From positions 496,001 to 560,000 of the forward strand of contig JADKDE010000002.1 of NCBI GenBank assembly GCA_016718505.1: 64,000 nt of DNA, given 5' to 3'. Positions 50,198 through 59,458 of the stretch are shown here, one piece after another. Position 1 is the stretch's first letter. The number at the start of each line of letters is the position of its first letter. The position numbers and the translations under genes were made by a program. The DNA comes from Saprospiraceae bacterium. GTDB taxonomy: Bacteria; Bacteroidota; Bacteroidia; Chitinophagales; Saprospiraceae. A model generated the notes under the pieces. That model made no database searches. It was not told where the DNA came from and saw only the letters and a program-made list of their open reading frames with translations.

Positions 50198-51505
50198 TTA
50201 AGATTGTTCGACTTGTTTTTTTAACCATTCGAAGGTAACAGACTTAGGTCTTTCGAGAGGAAGTCCCAGCATTCTAGACCAGCACAATGCGGCCATCACA
50301 CCCAATGCCCTACTTACTCCGAATAATACGGTGTAGAAATTGGCTTCATTAAAGCCTAGGGTCACCAATAAAGATCCCGAGTGAGCATCTACATTTGGAA
50401 ATGGATTTTTTATTTTTCCGGTAGAAGATAGAATTTCAGGTGCTACTTCGAAAATTCTCCAAACCGTGTTTACGATTGGAGAATCTGCCATATATTTTTT
50501 TGCAAATTCTTGTTGTGCTGTAAATCTAGGGTCTGGGATTCGAAGCACCGCATGTCCATATCCTGGCACAACTTTTCCTGCTGCCAAAGTTGCATTTATA
50601 TAATCCCTAATTTGTTCTTTTGATGGGTTTTCGTTGCCTATGTTTTTATTCATTTCCGTGATCCATCTCACCACTTCTTGATTGGCTAAACCATGTAATG
50701 GACCAGCCAATGCGTTTAATCCAGATGAGAAGGAAAGATATGCGTCACTAAGCGTCGAACCAGCTAGGTGTGTAGCGTGTGCAGAAGCATTTCCGCCTTC
50801 GTGGTCAGCGTGGATGGTCATGTACAAGCGCATCATTTCGTAGAAAATATCGCTTTCATAGCCAAGCATTTTAGCAAAATTGGCACTCCAATCCAAGCTT
50901 GAATCCCCTGGCAAATGATCACCATTTTTATAGGTTCTTCTATAGATATAAGCGGCAATCTTAGGAATCCTAGCGATTAAATTGAGCGCATCTTCATACA
51001 TCGGATCCCAGTAAAGGTCCTTAGATAAGCCATCAGCATATTTTTTTGCAAAAATGCTTTCAGTCTGGGCAGCCAAAACAGCTAGACTGAATTGAGTCAT
51101 AGGATGTGTATCTTTAGGTAGCGACTCGATGGTCTCAAATACGTGTTGTGGGACATTGCTTCTGCGTGCGAGATCTTTCGAAAACTCGTTTACATCCTCT
51201 TGTGTTGGAATGTCACCTGTCAGCATGAGCCAAAAAATCCCTTCGGCAAGGGGTTGTGTACCACCTTGAGCTTTAGGGAGCTTTTCGATCAATTCGGGAA
51301 TAGAATAGCCTCGAAATCTAATACCTTCATGTGCGTCTAATAGCGAAGTTTCATATAGCATACTGATGATATCCCTCATCCCTCCTACAGTTTGAGAAAT
51401 TGTCACGTCGTCTATGACTTTATCACTATAAGTTTTTAAAAACTCTTTAACTTCTGCTTTCTGAGCCGCACCTTTGGTGGCGAAAATATTTTTTAATTTA
51501 TCCAT
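50198..51505 (-). CDS. gltA: Citrate synthase, mitochondrial (eukaryotic) type
   Basis: 435 residues. Condenses acetyl-CoA and oxaloacetate. Catalytic His271 (Leu-His-Gly-Leu-Ala-Asn-Gln-Glu), His318 (Gly-Tyr-Gly-His) and Asp373 (Asn-Val-Asp-Ala-His-Ser-Gly) are in place. Blocks such as Gly-Ile-Arg-Phe-Arg-Gly-Tyr-Ser-Ile-Pro, Ala-His-Pro-like Thr-His-Pro-Met-Thr-Gln-Phe, Tyr-Arg-Arg-x-Tyr-Lys-Asn-Gly and His-Ala-Asp-His-Glu-Gly-Gly-Asn-x-Ser-Ala-His are those of animal and plant mitochondrial enzymes rather than the NADH-regulated proteobacterial form. First residues (about 1-35) are a short N-terminal extension of the mature mitochondrial kind. A candidate promoter (51542-51549) precedes it. 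Confidence 0.95.
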   Translation of the reverse strand: MDKLKNIFATKGAAQKAEVKEFLKTYSDKVIDDVTISQTVGGMRDIISMLYETSLLDAHEGIRFRGYSIPELIEKLPKAQGGTQPLAEGIFWLMLTGDIPTQEDVNEFSKDLARRSNVPQHVFETIESLPKDTHPMTQFSLAVLAAQTESIFAKKYADGLSKDLYWDPMYEDALNLIARIPKIAAYIYRRTYKNGDHLPGDSSLDWSANFAKMLGYESDIFYEMMRLYMTIHADHEGGNASAHATHLAGSTLSDAYLSFSSGLNALAGPLHGLANQEVVRWITEMNKNIGNENPSKEQIRDYINATLAAGKVVPGYGHAVLRIPDPRFTAQQEFAKKYMADSPIVNTVWRIFEVAPEILSSTGKIKNPFPNVDAHSGSLLVTLGFNEANFYTVLFGVSRALGVMAALCWSRMLGLPLERPKSVTFEWLKKQVEQS

Positions 51506-51541
51506 TATTGAAAAAACATAGAATTATAATCAATGTTGCGA

Positions 51542-51549
51542 CAAATATA
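51542..51549 (-). promoter_or_regulatory. Candidate -7 element of the citrate synthase gene
   Basis: Minus-strand TATATTTG matches TAnnTTTG, 36 bases before the ATG at 51505. No -33 TTTG visible. Confidence 0.4.
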
Positions 51550-51615
51550 ATGAAAAAAGGAATTAGACTACTTTAAATTGGAAAAATGAAGGAAAAATAA
51601 TTTTATAACCCTTGT

Positions 51616-52347
51616 TTAAGACTTCAAATAGGATTTATTTCCATTAAACCACTTCATTTTGAGGACGCCAAAAACAGCTTCGCTAATGATGCCTTTTGAA
51701 ATTTTTGACTCGCCATAGATTCTATCAACGAAAGTGATTGGAATTTCGGCTATTTTCATACCCAACTTTTTCATCGCATACTTCATTTCGATTTGGAATG
51801 CATATCCAATGAATTCAATGCTTCGTAGGTTAAGTTTTCTCAATGCTGATGCTTTATAACATACAAATCCTGCTGTGGGATCTTTTATGTGCATCCATGT
51901 TATGATTCTGACATAGACAGATGCACCGTAGGACAATGCCAATCTGTCAAATGGCCAATTAACGATTTTACCACCTGGAACGTATCGTGAACCAATAACC
52001 ACATCAAAGCCTTTTTTTGCTTCTTCGTAAAGTCTTATCAAGTCCTTTGGGTTGTGTGAAAAATCAGCATCCATTTCAAAAACATATTCATACCCATTGT
52101 CCAGAGCGTATTGAAATCCTTCGAGATAGGCAGTTCCGAGGCCTTGCTTTCCTTTTCTCTTGAGTAGAAATATTCTATTTGGATAATTTGGCATCAATCT
52201 CTCTACTATGTCGTCTGTTCCATCTGGTGAGCCATCATCAATGACTAGGACGTTGAAATCTTTTTCTAAAGACAAAACAGCTTTTAGAATGACCTCAATG
52301 TTTTCTTTTTCATTGTATGTAGGAATAATTACAAGACTATCTGCCAA
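51616..52347 (-). CDS. Polyprenol-phosphate mannose synthase-like glycosyltransferase (GT2)
   Basis: 243 residues. GT2 fold with Pro-Thr-Tyr-Asn-Glu-Lys-Glu-Asn, Asp-Asp-Gly-Ser-Pro-Asp-Gly-Thr, the Asp-Ala-Asp metal motif (Glu-Met-Asp-Ala-Asp-Phe-Ser-His) and Gly-Ser-Arg-Tyr-Val-x-Gly-Gly. These are hallmarks of dolichol-/polyprenol-phosphate mannose synthase, which loads mannose onto a lipid carrier for wall or protein glycosylation. No membrane extension, so single-domain DPM1 type. Follows the GIN gene by 6 bases. Confidence 0.9.
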   Translation of the reverse strand: MADSLVIIPTYNEKENIEVILKAVLSLEKDFNVLVIDDGSPDGTDDIVERLMPNYPNRIFLLKRKGKQGLGTAYLEGFQYALDNGYEYVFEMDADFSHNPKDLIRLYEEAKKGFDVVIGSRYVPGGKIVNWPFDRLALSYGASVYVRIITWMHIKDPTAGFVCYKASALRKLNLRSIEFIGYAFQIEMKYAMKKLGMKIAEIPITFVDRIYGESKISKGIISEAVFGVLKMKWFNGNKSYLKS

Positions 52348-52353
52348 CCCGAT

Positions 52354-53160
52354 TTATTGATTTAAGCGGTAAAGATATAGATAAAAATGGGGAAAATTTA
52401 TTCTAATAAAAAAATTAACTTCTAAGACTTTTTTAATAGAACCTGATTCTTCTTTAGAAAGATTATTTATCTTCTTACAATTCTTATAGAAAAACTCACC
52501 ACTTCCGCTCTTAGTGATGGTCATTTCATGTATATTTCCAACTTTACTATCGCCACTTCCAATCATTTTTACTTGAAAATTGTGGATATCAACTGCTGGT
52601 CCATCCAAACTTCCGCTGCCACTTTTGTCTAAAGAGAAATCTTGAACATTGCCCTTAAGAGAGATGTCCCCGCTGCCGCTTTGTTCTATTTTTAGGTATT
52701 TGTGTTCGATGATTAATTCAGAGGTACCACTCCCTGATTTCACAAAATCAAGACTGTCTGATGGAACCACACCATCATATCTTAGTGTTCCGCTTCCGCT
52801 TTGGTCGATGGCTCTGAGGTTTGGAATTTCTATGGTAATCAAGCATTTGGTGAATTGGTAGGTACCCATATTGATGCCACAATTTAAAGCGTTGCCTTCC
52901 CGAAAAACCTGAACTTCTTTGATCAAATTGGAATCCGCCTCACAAGTAACTTTGATGCTGTCACCATGGGTTATAACCATCTCGATGCTACCAGCAACAA
53001 TTATTTTATTGAATTCTTTTGTTGGAATTACTTTGGTTTTTATGATACCATTACCGACTTTTTTTTGTACTACTTCACATTGAGTAAAATAGACTAAGCA
53101 CAGACCTAAGAACAAAAATGCAATGGCGAATGAAGGTTTATATATGCCACTAAAATCCAT
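52354..53160 (-). CDS. DUF2807 head-GIN domain protein
   Basis: 268 residues. N-terminal hydrophobic segment ending Phe-Thr-Gln-Cys suggests a lipoprotein. The rest is a right-handed beta-helix of the DUF2807 (GIN) type: at least six turns carry Ser-Gly-Ser-Gly or Ile-Gly-Ser-Gly, about 19-22 residues apart. Predicted surface/periplasmic adhesin-like protein, function unsettled. The last 25 residues are aromatic and hydrophobic, unusual for the family, and could reflect an unseen frameshift. Two bases from the PorV-like gene. Confidence 0.85.
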   Translation of the reverse strand: MDFSGIYKPSFAIAFLFLGLCLVYFTQCEVVQKKVGNGIIKTKVIPTKEFNKIIVAGSIEMVITHGDSIKVTCEADSNLIKEVQVFREGNALNCGINMGTYQFTKCLITIEIPNLRAIDQSGSGTLRYDGVVPSDSLDFVKSGSGTSELIIEHKYLKIEQSGSGDISLKGNVQDFSLDKSGSGSLDGPAVDIHNFQVKMIGSGDSKVGNIHEMTITKSGSGEFFYKNCKKINNLSKEESGSIKKVLEVNFFIRINFPHFYLYLYRLNQ

Positions 53161-53162
53161 GA

Positions 53163-54256
53163 TTATTTATTTTTTTCATCATTTTTAAAATCTAAACTGG
53201 CGGACACTATATGGCTATAATTCGTTTCAAAATCCGAACCAAAATTGGCGAATGCGTAGTCTATATGAACCTTTCCAAACTGTAATCCTATGCCTACGCT
53301 TGGCTGAACAGTCCATGTTTTCTTGGTATTATCTGTAGGAGAAAGTACTTGTTGAAAATTGTGTGCACCTGCTCTAATAAAGAGTTTTTTGCTGAAATCA
53401 ACTTCGAAACCTATGGAGGGATCTATGCTGACAACGTCACTTGCAATCAAAGTATTTCTTTGGCCATCGAAAGTGCACTCTAAGTTTGTCTCAATCAATA
53501 TACCAAATTTTCTTTTGAATTGCTTGCGATATCCTCCACCTAGCAATACCGAAGGGCGAGCAAGTTCAGTAGTACCACTGCTCACGGTATTTCCAGTAGA
53601 AATTAAGACATTTTTTCTTCCTCGGTGAATGAATATTTCCAAGTATTATAAGTAGTTGTGATGTCTCTAAATGTAGCACCAGCTAACCAATTTTCATTTC
53701 TATAACGCAAGCCCAGATCAGCTCCAAAGCCCCAACTTGAGGCAAATTTACCAAAAGTACGTCTTATTATTTTCAAGCTTCCACCAGCTGTCCAACCTAT
53801 TTTTTTGAGATTTTGACCGTATGAGATCATCCCGCAATAATCTGCATTGGAAAAATAGGTAATTCGATTGTAGTCAATACTTCCGTCGGGACCAATTAGT
53901 TCTAGCGTATTAGGGATATCGTCGATGGCACCCCTCATGATGGTGAGGGCTCCAAATCCATTTTTACTTGGATTTACGGTTTTACCTAAAGTAATAAAAT
54001 CGAATTTATAAATATTGCCAAATAATGAAGCATGCATCGCTGAAACCTGAAAAGGCGCTTCTACATTGGCTAAGCCTGCTGGATTCCAATACGCTGCCGT
54101 GACGTAATCATCGCTGGCAACGACAGATTTACTCATGCCAAATGATCTAGCACCAAGACCTGTGCTCAGAAATTCATTGATATATTTTTGGGCCGAACCA
54201 ATTTGCGCGATCGTAAAAAGGATGGCATAAACCAAAAATTTGAATCGTTTATTCAT
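53163..54256 (-). pseudogene. PorV/PorQ-like T9SS outer-membrane protein, frameshifted
   Basis: Two frames: 54256 to 53603 (signal peptide ending Gly-Ser-Ala-Gln, then Leu-Gly-Ala-Arg-Ser-Phe-Gly-Met-Ser-Lys and Ala-Ala-Tyr-Trp-Asn-Pro-Ala-Gly-Leu) and the C-terminal barrel to 53163. Adding one A (minus) to the six-base run at plus 53611-53616 joins them as Glu-Glu-Glu-Lys-Asn-Val-Leu-Ile, giving a continuous FadL-like PorV barrel of about 364 residues. PorV helps release T9SS cargo at the cell surface, consistent with the T9SS substrates encoded in this window. Whether this is PorV, a second paralogue or PorQ is not decidable. Confidence 0.85.
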
Positions 54257-54283
54257 GATATTGTAATTTATTCAAAAAAAAAA

Positions 54284-55135
54284 TTATTCTTCCAATTTGA
54301 TACCTTCTTGCAGTGCTTCCTCTTGGTAGCCATGCAATTGGACTGGTTTTTGTTTTTTGCGCAACCTGATATTCAAAAATTCAACCAACAATGAAAATCC
54401 AATGGCAAAGTATAAATACCCTTTAGGAACTGATCCAACTGATGCTCCAAATACGTCTAAATGCGCCATATGACATGCTTCTGATATTAAAACAAAACCA
54501 ATTAAAATTAAAAAAGACAGTCCTAGCATTTGGATGGTTGGGTGTTCGTTCACAAAATTTCCAACAGGAACCGCAAATCCCATCATAATCACAACTGAGA
54601 GAACTACAGCAATGATCATGATAATCAAGGAGCCTTCCATGCCTGTGGTCATACCTACTGCGGTCAAAATGGAGTCAAAAGAAAAGACGATATTTATCAG
54701 TGTAATTTGCAAAATGACATTACTAAGAGAGGATTTTGAGGTTTTTGAATTTACACCATCGTGGTCACTATCGCCCTCTAATTTGTGGTGAATCTCAGAG
54801 GTAGCTTTATACAATAAAAAGAGGCCTCCTAGTAGTAAAATGACACTTTGTCCAGAAAATGCACCATGCATGAACGACGTGCTTATTTCAAACCACGGTT
54901 TTTCCATGCTTATCAAAATATTGATACCAAAAAGCAAAACTATCCTCAAAACCATGGCCAATATTAGACCAATCTGAGTGGCTTTTTTCTTGTCTTCTTT
55001 AGCCAAATTACTCGTGGCGATGGAAATAAAAATGATATTGTCTATCCCTAGTACTATTTCCAAAAAAGTAAGGGTCAATAAACTAAACCATATCGCTGGA
55101 TTGGCGAAATCTGGCATGGACATTAATAATTGCAT
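54284..55135 (-). CDS. TerC family membrane protein
   Basis: 283 residues with seven to nine hydrophobic helices. Family motifs: Thr-Phe-Leu-Glu-Ile-Val-Leu-Gly-Ile-Asp-Asn-Ile-Ile-Phe-Ile near the N-terminus and Ile-Val-Phe-Ser-Phe-Asp-Ser-Ile-Leu-Thr-Ala-Val-Gly in the second half, each with the paired acidic residues thought to bind metal. An Asp/His-rich loop near 120-135 (Asp-Ser-Asp-His-Asp) is notable. Some TerC homologues export manganese; the substrate here is unknown. Confidence 0.9.
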   Translation of the reverse strand: MQLLMSMPDFANPAIWFSLLTLTFLEIVLGIDNIIFISIATSNLAKEDKKKATQIGLILAMVLRIVLLFGINILISMEKPWFEISTSFMHGAFSGQSVILLLGGLFLLYKATSEIHHKLEGDSDHDGVNSKTSKSSLSNVILQITLINIVFSFDSILTAVGMTTGMEGSLIIMIIAVVLSVVIMMGFAVPVGNFVNEHPTIQMLGLSFLILIGFVLISEACHMAHLDVFGASVGSVPKGYLYFAIGFSLLVEFLNIRLRKKQKPVQLHGYQEEALQEGIKLEE

Positions 55136-55153
55136 GAAAATAAATCGTTTTAT

Positions 55154-55933
55154 TTAGTTGTGATCAATCAATATTTGTTTTAAAATAAATCCTTTTTGTG
55201 CTTTTACCTCCCAAGGCTCGGTCGAAGTGGTATTTTGAGTGTCAAGGATTTCCATTTCTTTGTAAACCAATCCTACACCCTTTGCATAAACTTCATAATT
55301 GAATCTGCGCTCAGTTTTAACCTCTCGATTATTGCCAGCTTGGACTACTATAGTTGCGTCAAATGTATAATTGCCAATTGTTTTTTTAGTATTAACTTCC
55401 TTCATGAAATAGGTCCAATCCTTGTACATTTCGATGGATTCACCCGCCACAGTCACTAGGATTGTAGGGTCTATAAAGGCATTTCCATCCCATCTCAAAC
55501 TGTTTTCTACAGGGAAAACTACTTTTATAAATGTTCCATTATTTTCTTTTCTTAAGCCCTGATATTTGCCTGTGAGATCAAAGTGTTGCGTCAATCGATC
55601 GGCAAAATGCCAAACGTCCGAACTGTCTTTTTTGAAATATCGCTCGATTATATATTCAGTAATTCCTTGCTGGTTTACCAAAGTATCAACTATTTCTTCT
55701 TTCAATAAACCCTTTCCAGGAATGGTTATAACTCCATTATTGGTTGTATCATACGTGATGGAATCCAAAGAGTAAATCCAGTACTTTCCTTTCACAAGCG
55801 GATAATATTCCAATCCGAGATCATATGAAAATTCATCTCTTTTATCGCAAGAAAAAATCAACCCAATGATACAAAATAAGCCAAACCCAAGACTTATTTT
55901 CTTTAATTTATTAAAAAAAATACAATTAAACAT
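55154..55933 (-). CDS. Hypothetical lipoprotein
   Basis: 259 residues from the ATG at 55933; a start at 55957 adds eight residues. Lipoprotein signal ending Leu-Ile-Phe-Ser-Cys. The mature part is beta-rich: Tyr-Tyr-Pro-Leu-Val-Lys-Gly-Lys-Tyr-Trp-Ile-Tyr near the start is typical of Bacteroidota lipoproteins of unknown function, with Gly-Val-Gly-Leu-Val-Tyr-Lys-Glu at the end. 18 bases upstream of TerC on the same strand. Confidence 0.7.
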   Translation of the reverse strand: MFNCIFFNKLKKISLGFGLFCIIGLIFSCDKRDEFSYDLGLEYYPLVKGKYWIYSLDSITYDTTNNGVITIPGKGLLKEEIVDTLVNQQGITEYIIERYFKKDSSDVWHFADRLTQHFDLTGKYQGLRKENNGTFIKVVFPVENSLRWDGNAFIDPTILVTVAGESIEMYKDWTYFMKEVNTKKTIGNYTFDATIVVQAGNNREVKTERRFNYEVYAKGVGLVYKEMEILDTQNTTSTEPWEVKAQKGFILKQILIDHN

Positions 55934-55984
55934 AGTAAAAATTGTTGAATTAAGCACAAATATATATAATATATTTTTATAATA

Positions 55985-57085
55985 TTAAAATTTTAAACTG
56001 GAATGTATGATCCCTCCACCCACAACATCGTCACCTTCATAGATTACTGCTGACTGCCCAGGCGCGATTCCTCTAACGTTGGCGGAGAAAACAATGTCTA
56101 AGGCATCGTCAACCATGTTGAGTGTGGCCATAGTTCCAACTCGATCGTTGTATCGAACTTGCACAGCCGCCTCAAAATTTGGCGTTACGGTATCGTATTT
56201 TTGCAAGTTTAATTTGGTAACTTTCATGCCATTTCTTAAGATATCCTTTGCCTCACCTAAGACCACTCTGTTGGCGTTGGCATCGATTTCTGCGACATAC
56301 ATCGGTTGCCCGAATTCTTGCCCAAGACCTTTTCTTTGTCCTATTGTATAAAATGGATACCCCTTGTGTTTGCCAATTATATTGTTATTTATATCTACAA
56401 AATCACCCCCAGCTAATTTGTCTATGCCTTCAACATTATGCCTCAAAAAATTGCGATAATCATTGTCAGGGATGAAGCAAATCTCGAAACTTTCGGCCTT
56501 TTTTGAAAGCTCTTCATATCCCCAGTCAAAGGCCATTTTCCGGATTTCGGGCTTTGTGAAAACCCCTAGAGGTAATTTAGTCCTTGACAAACACTCTTGA
56601 CTAAGCCCCCACAATACATAAGTTTGATCTTTTTGTTCATCGACACCCTTGGAAACGAAATATCTCTCATTTTCTTGCTTAATAATGGCATAATGTCCTG
56701 TGGCTATGTGCTCGCAGTCCAACGCATCAGCTCTCCTCAAAAGGCTTTCCCATTTGATATGTGTATTGCAAAGAACACAAGGATTAGGAGTTCGTCCGGC
56801 CATGTATTCATCTATAAAATTGTCTATAACGTAATTGCCAAATTCTTCTCTGATATCGACTATAAAATGATGGAAACCATTGCTTACGGCAATTGCACGT
56901 GCATCATTGATAGAATCTAAGCTACAACACCCAGTTTCTTTTTTAGTGGCACTAGAATTGGCATAATCCCAAGTTTTCATGGTTACTCCGATGACTTCAT
57001 AGCCTTCTTCGTGCAACATCATTGCTGCAACAGTGCTATCGATACCACCACTCATGGCTACCAGTATTTTTCCGTGTTTACTCAT
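55985..57085 (-). CDS. mnmA: tRNA-specific 2-thiouridylase MnmA
   Basis: 366 residues. Thiolates U34 of tRNA-Lys, -Glu and -Gln. PP-loop Ser-Gly-Gly-Ile-Asp-Ser-Thr at 12-18; catalytic cysteines Cys106 (in Asn-Pro-Cys-Val-Leu-Cys-Asn) and Cys203 (Phe-Glu-Ile-Cys-Phe-Ile-Pro); Gly-Gln-Arg-Lys-Gly-Leu-Gly in the central domain; C-terminal beta-barrel. Intact. Confidence 0.96.
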   Translation of the reverse strand: MSKHGKILVAMSGGIDSTVAAMMLHEEGYEVIGVTMKTWDYANSSATKKETGCCSLDSINDARAIAVSNGFHHFIVDIREEFGNYVIDNFIDEYMAGRTPNPCVLCNTHIKWESLLRRADALDCEHIATGHYAIIKQENERYFVSKGVDEQKDQTYVLWGLSQECLSRTKLPLGVFTKPEIRKMAFDWGYEELSKKAESFEICFIPDNDYRNFLRHNVEGIDKLAGGDFVDINNNIIGKHKGYPFYTIGQRKGLGQEFGQPMYVAEIDANANRVVLGEAKDILRNGMKVTKLNLQKYDTVTPNFEAAVQVRYNDRVGTMATLNMVDDALDIVFSANVRGIAPGQSAVIYEGDDVVGGGIIHSSLKF

Positions 57086-57345
57086 AAGATTTAATAGATA
57101 GACGGTTTTTTATTGTACTACGGTCAATAATTAGCCATTTTTAACAATTTTTAATTTCCATAAGTTCATAGTTTTTAAAGGATGGGAAGCTATTTTTTTA
57201 TTGCATGGATGTTCAATTTTATTTAATTTTTATCGAAAATATTTTTCTTTAAAAAAACAATTTATTGAGAATAACTAAAATCTTATAGCACTAATTTTTG
57301 GCTTTTAAAAAATACTGCTTATATTGTTGCAATAATTTAGGAAAT

Positions 57346-59444
57346 ATGACGCTGGTTCGGATTTATTTATTTATCGGTCTTGTCTTAGGCCTTGTACAAA
57401 AGGAATGTCCCAAGCAGATACTCTGAGGGCTATTTTGGAAGATCAAGGTGTCCAAGATATCGTCGAGGACTTTGTGTCTAGAGGGGAAGGCGAAGAAGAA
57501 TTCGATTTTAATACACTTACTGAGAATTTAGAATACAGGAAAAAACACCCATTAGATTTAAATTCAGCCACTGATCAAGAATTGCGTGAACTTGTATTAT
57601 TGAACGAAATACAAATCAACAATCTAATAACTTATCGGAGGGAACTCGGAGATCTCATAGCTATATATGAACTGCAATCTATCTCTGGGTTTAACGTAAA
57701 TCTTATCAAAAGGATATCGCCTTTTGTTGCCGTTGGTGGGTCTCCATTTGACAATCAGGTTCCGATTTTGACCATGATGGCAAAGGGACAAAATGATTTA
57801 TTTTTCCGTTGGGCCAAAGGCCTGCAGACAAAAAAAGGTTTTACAGACCCAGTATTGCCTACTGATCAGAGATATCTTGGGAATGATCAAAAGTATTATG
57901 TACGATTTAAACATTCATTTGAAAATAGGCTTAGTTATGGTTTTACAGCTGAGAAAGATCCAGGAGAACCATTTGCCGATAGTTTGAATAAATATGGTTT
58001 TGATTTTTATTCATTTCATTTCTATATAAAAGATTTAAGCAAAAAAATCAAGTCCATTGCCATCGGTGACTTCAATGCTAGTATGGGTCAGGGACTTATT
58101 ATGCATTCTGGCTTTGGTGGAGGCAAAAGCAGTTTTGTTATGAATATCAAGCGAGGCGGAAGGACAGTAATTCCATATACATCTATAGCTGAGAGTAATT
58201 TTTTGAGAGGAGTTGGTATCACCATTGCTCCGTTTAAGAAGATAGAAACCAGCCTTTTCGTTAGTCGTGTAAATAAAGATGCAAATATTTTTATTGATAC
58301 TACCCAATTCATCAGTGACGAGGAGGTATTTACATCACTGCAAATCTCAGGATTCCATCGCACCAAAGCAGAGTTTTTGGACAAAGGGTCCATCCAGCAG
58401 ACCAATATGGGGGCGAACATTAATTATAAGGATAAAAATTTTAAAATTGGTTTGAACGGGCTTTACACAAAGTTCAATAGACCATTTAATAGATCTCCAC
58501 AAATATACAATCAGTTTTATTTTTCAGGGGATGAACTCCTAAATGCTTCGGTAGATTATACTTATTTTTATAAAAATTTACATTTTTTTGGAGAGACAGC
58601 GGTTTCGGACTTTAAAAATTTTGCCACGGTTAATGGTCTTATGGTGAGTTTGGATAGAAAAGCGGAATTGGCATTTTTTCATAGGTACATTCCTAGAGAT
58701 TATTCGGCTGTCAATTCTAATATTTTCGCAGAAACAGGGCAAGGAAATAATGAGAATGGACTTTACGTCGGCTTGGAAGTTCGCCCAACAAAAGGTTGGA
58801 AAATTTCATCCTATTTTGATTTTTGGAGCCATCCATGGTTGAGATTTCAAATCGACCAACCTAGCAACGGCCGAGAATTTTTTACCCGATTGACTTATAC
58901 AGTAAAGAGAAAAATGGAGGCATATATCCAAGTGCGGTATGAAGAAAAAGCAAAAAATTTGTTGTCTGAAGATATTCATATCTCCAATATAGCCTCGCAC
59001 CAAAGGACACAGTTGCGATTGCACGTGAGCAACAAAATCAGCAAGGAATTAGAATTGAGAAATAGGGCTGAATTTCATTTGTTCAAATTTCCAGGACAAA
59101 AAGATTCCAAAGGCTTTTTGATTTATCAAGACGTGATATACAAGCCAGTTGGGCTTCCCATCCAGTTTTCTTCCCGTTTGGCATTGTTCGATACCTATGA
59201 TTATAATTCTAGGATTTATGCTTACGAAAATGACCTTTTGTATAATTTCTCAGTACCCGCATTGTACAACCGAGGTACAAGATTCTATCTAAATGTGCGT
59301 TATACGGGTATTCGCAATCTCTCTATCGAAGGCCGTTATTCTATCACTTCTTACAGTAATGTAGAGACCATCGGATCGGGTTTGGAAGAAATTAAAGGGT
59401 CAAAACGGTCTGAGATTAAAGCACAATTGAAATATTCTTTTTAA
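57346..59444 (+). CDS. Helix-hairpin-helix outer-membrane protein, one-base frameshift in the signal region
   Basis: The open frame starts at 57405 without a signal peptide. An ATG at 57346 in another frame reads a 15-residue hydrophobic signal and joins the main frame if the four-A run at 57398-57401 is five (Val-Gln-Lys-Gly-Met-Ser-Gln-Ala). I give the restored span. The main frame has an HHH region (Pro-Leu-Asp-Leu-Asn-Ser-Ala-Thr-Asp-Gln-Glu-Leu, then Ile-Thr-Tyr-Arg-Arg-Glu-Leu-Gly) near residues 40-95, then a long beta-barrel-like part rich in aromatic strands, ending Leu-Lys-Tyr-Ser-Phe. Such ComEA-like N-terminus plus barrel proteins are common in Bacteroidota; function unknown. Confidence 0.85.
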
Positions 59445-59458
59445 ACGCAAAAATTACA

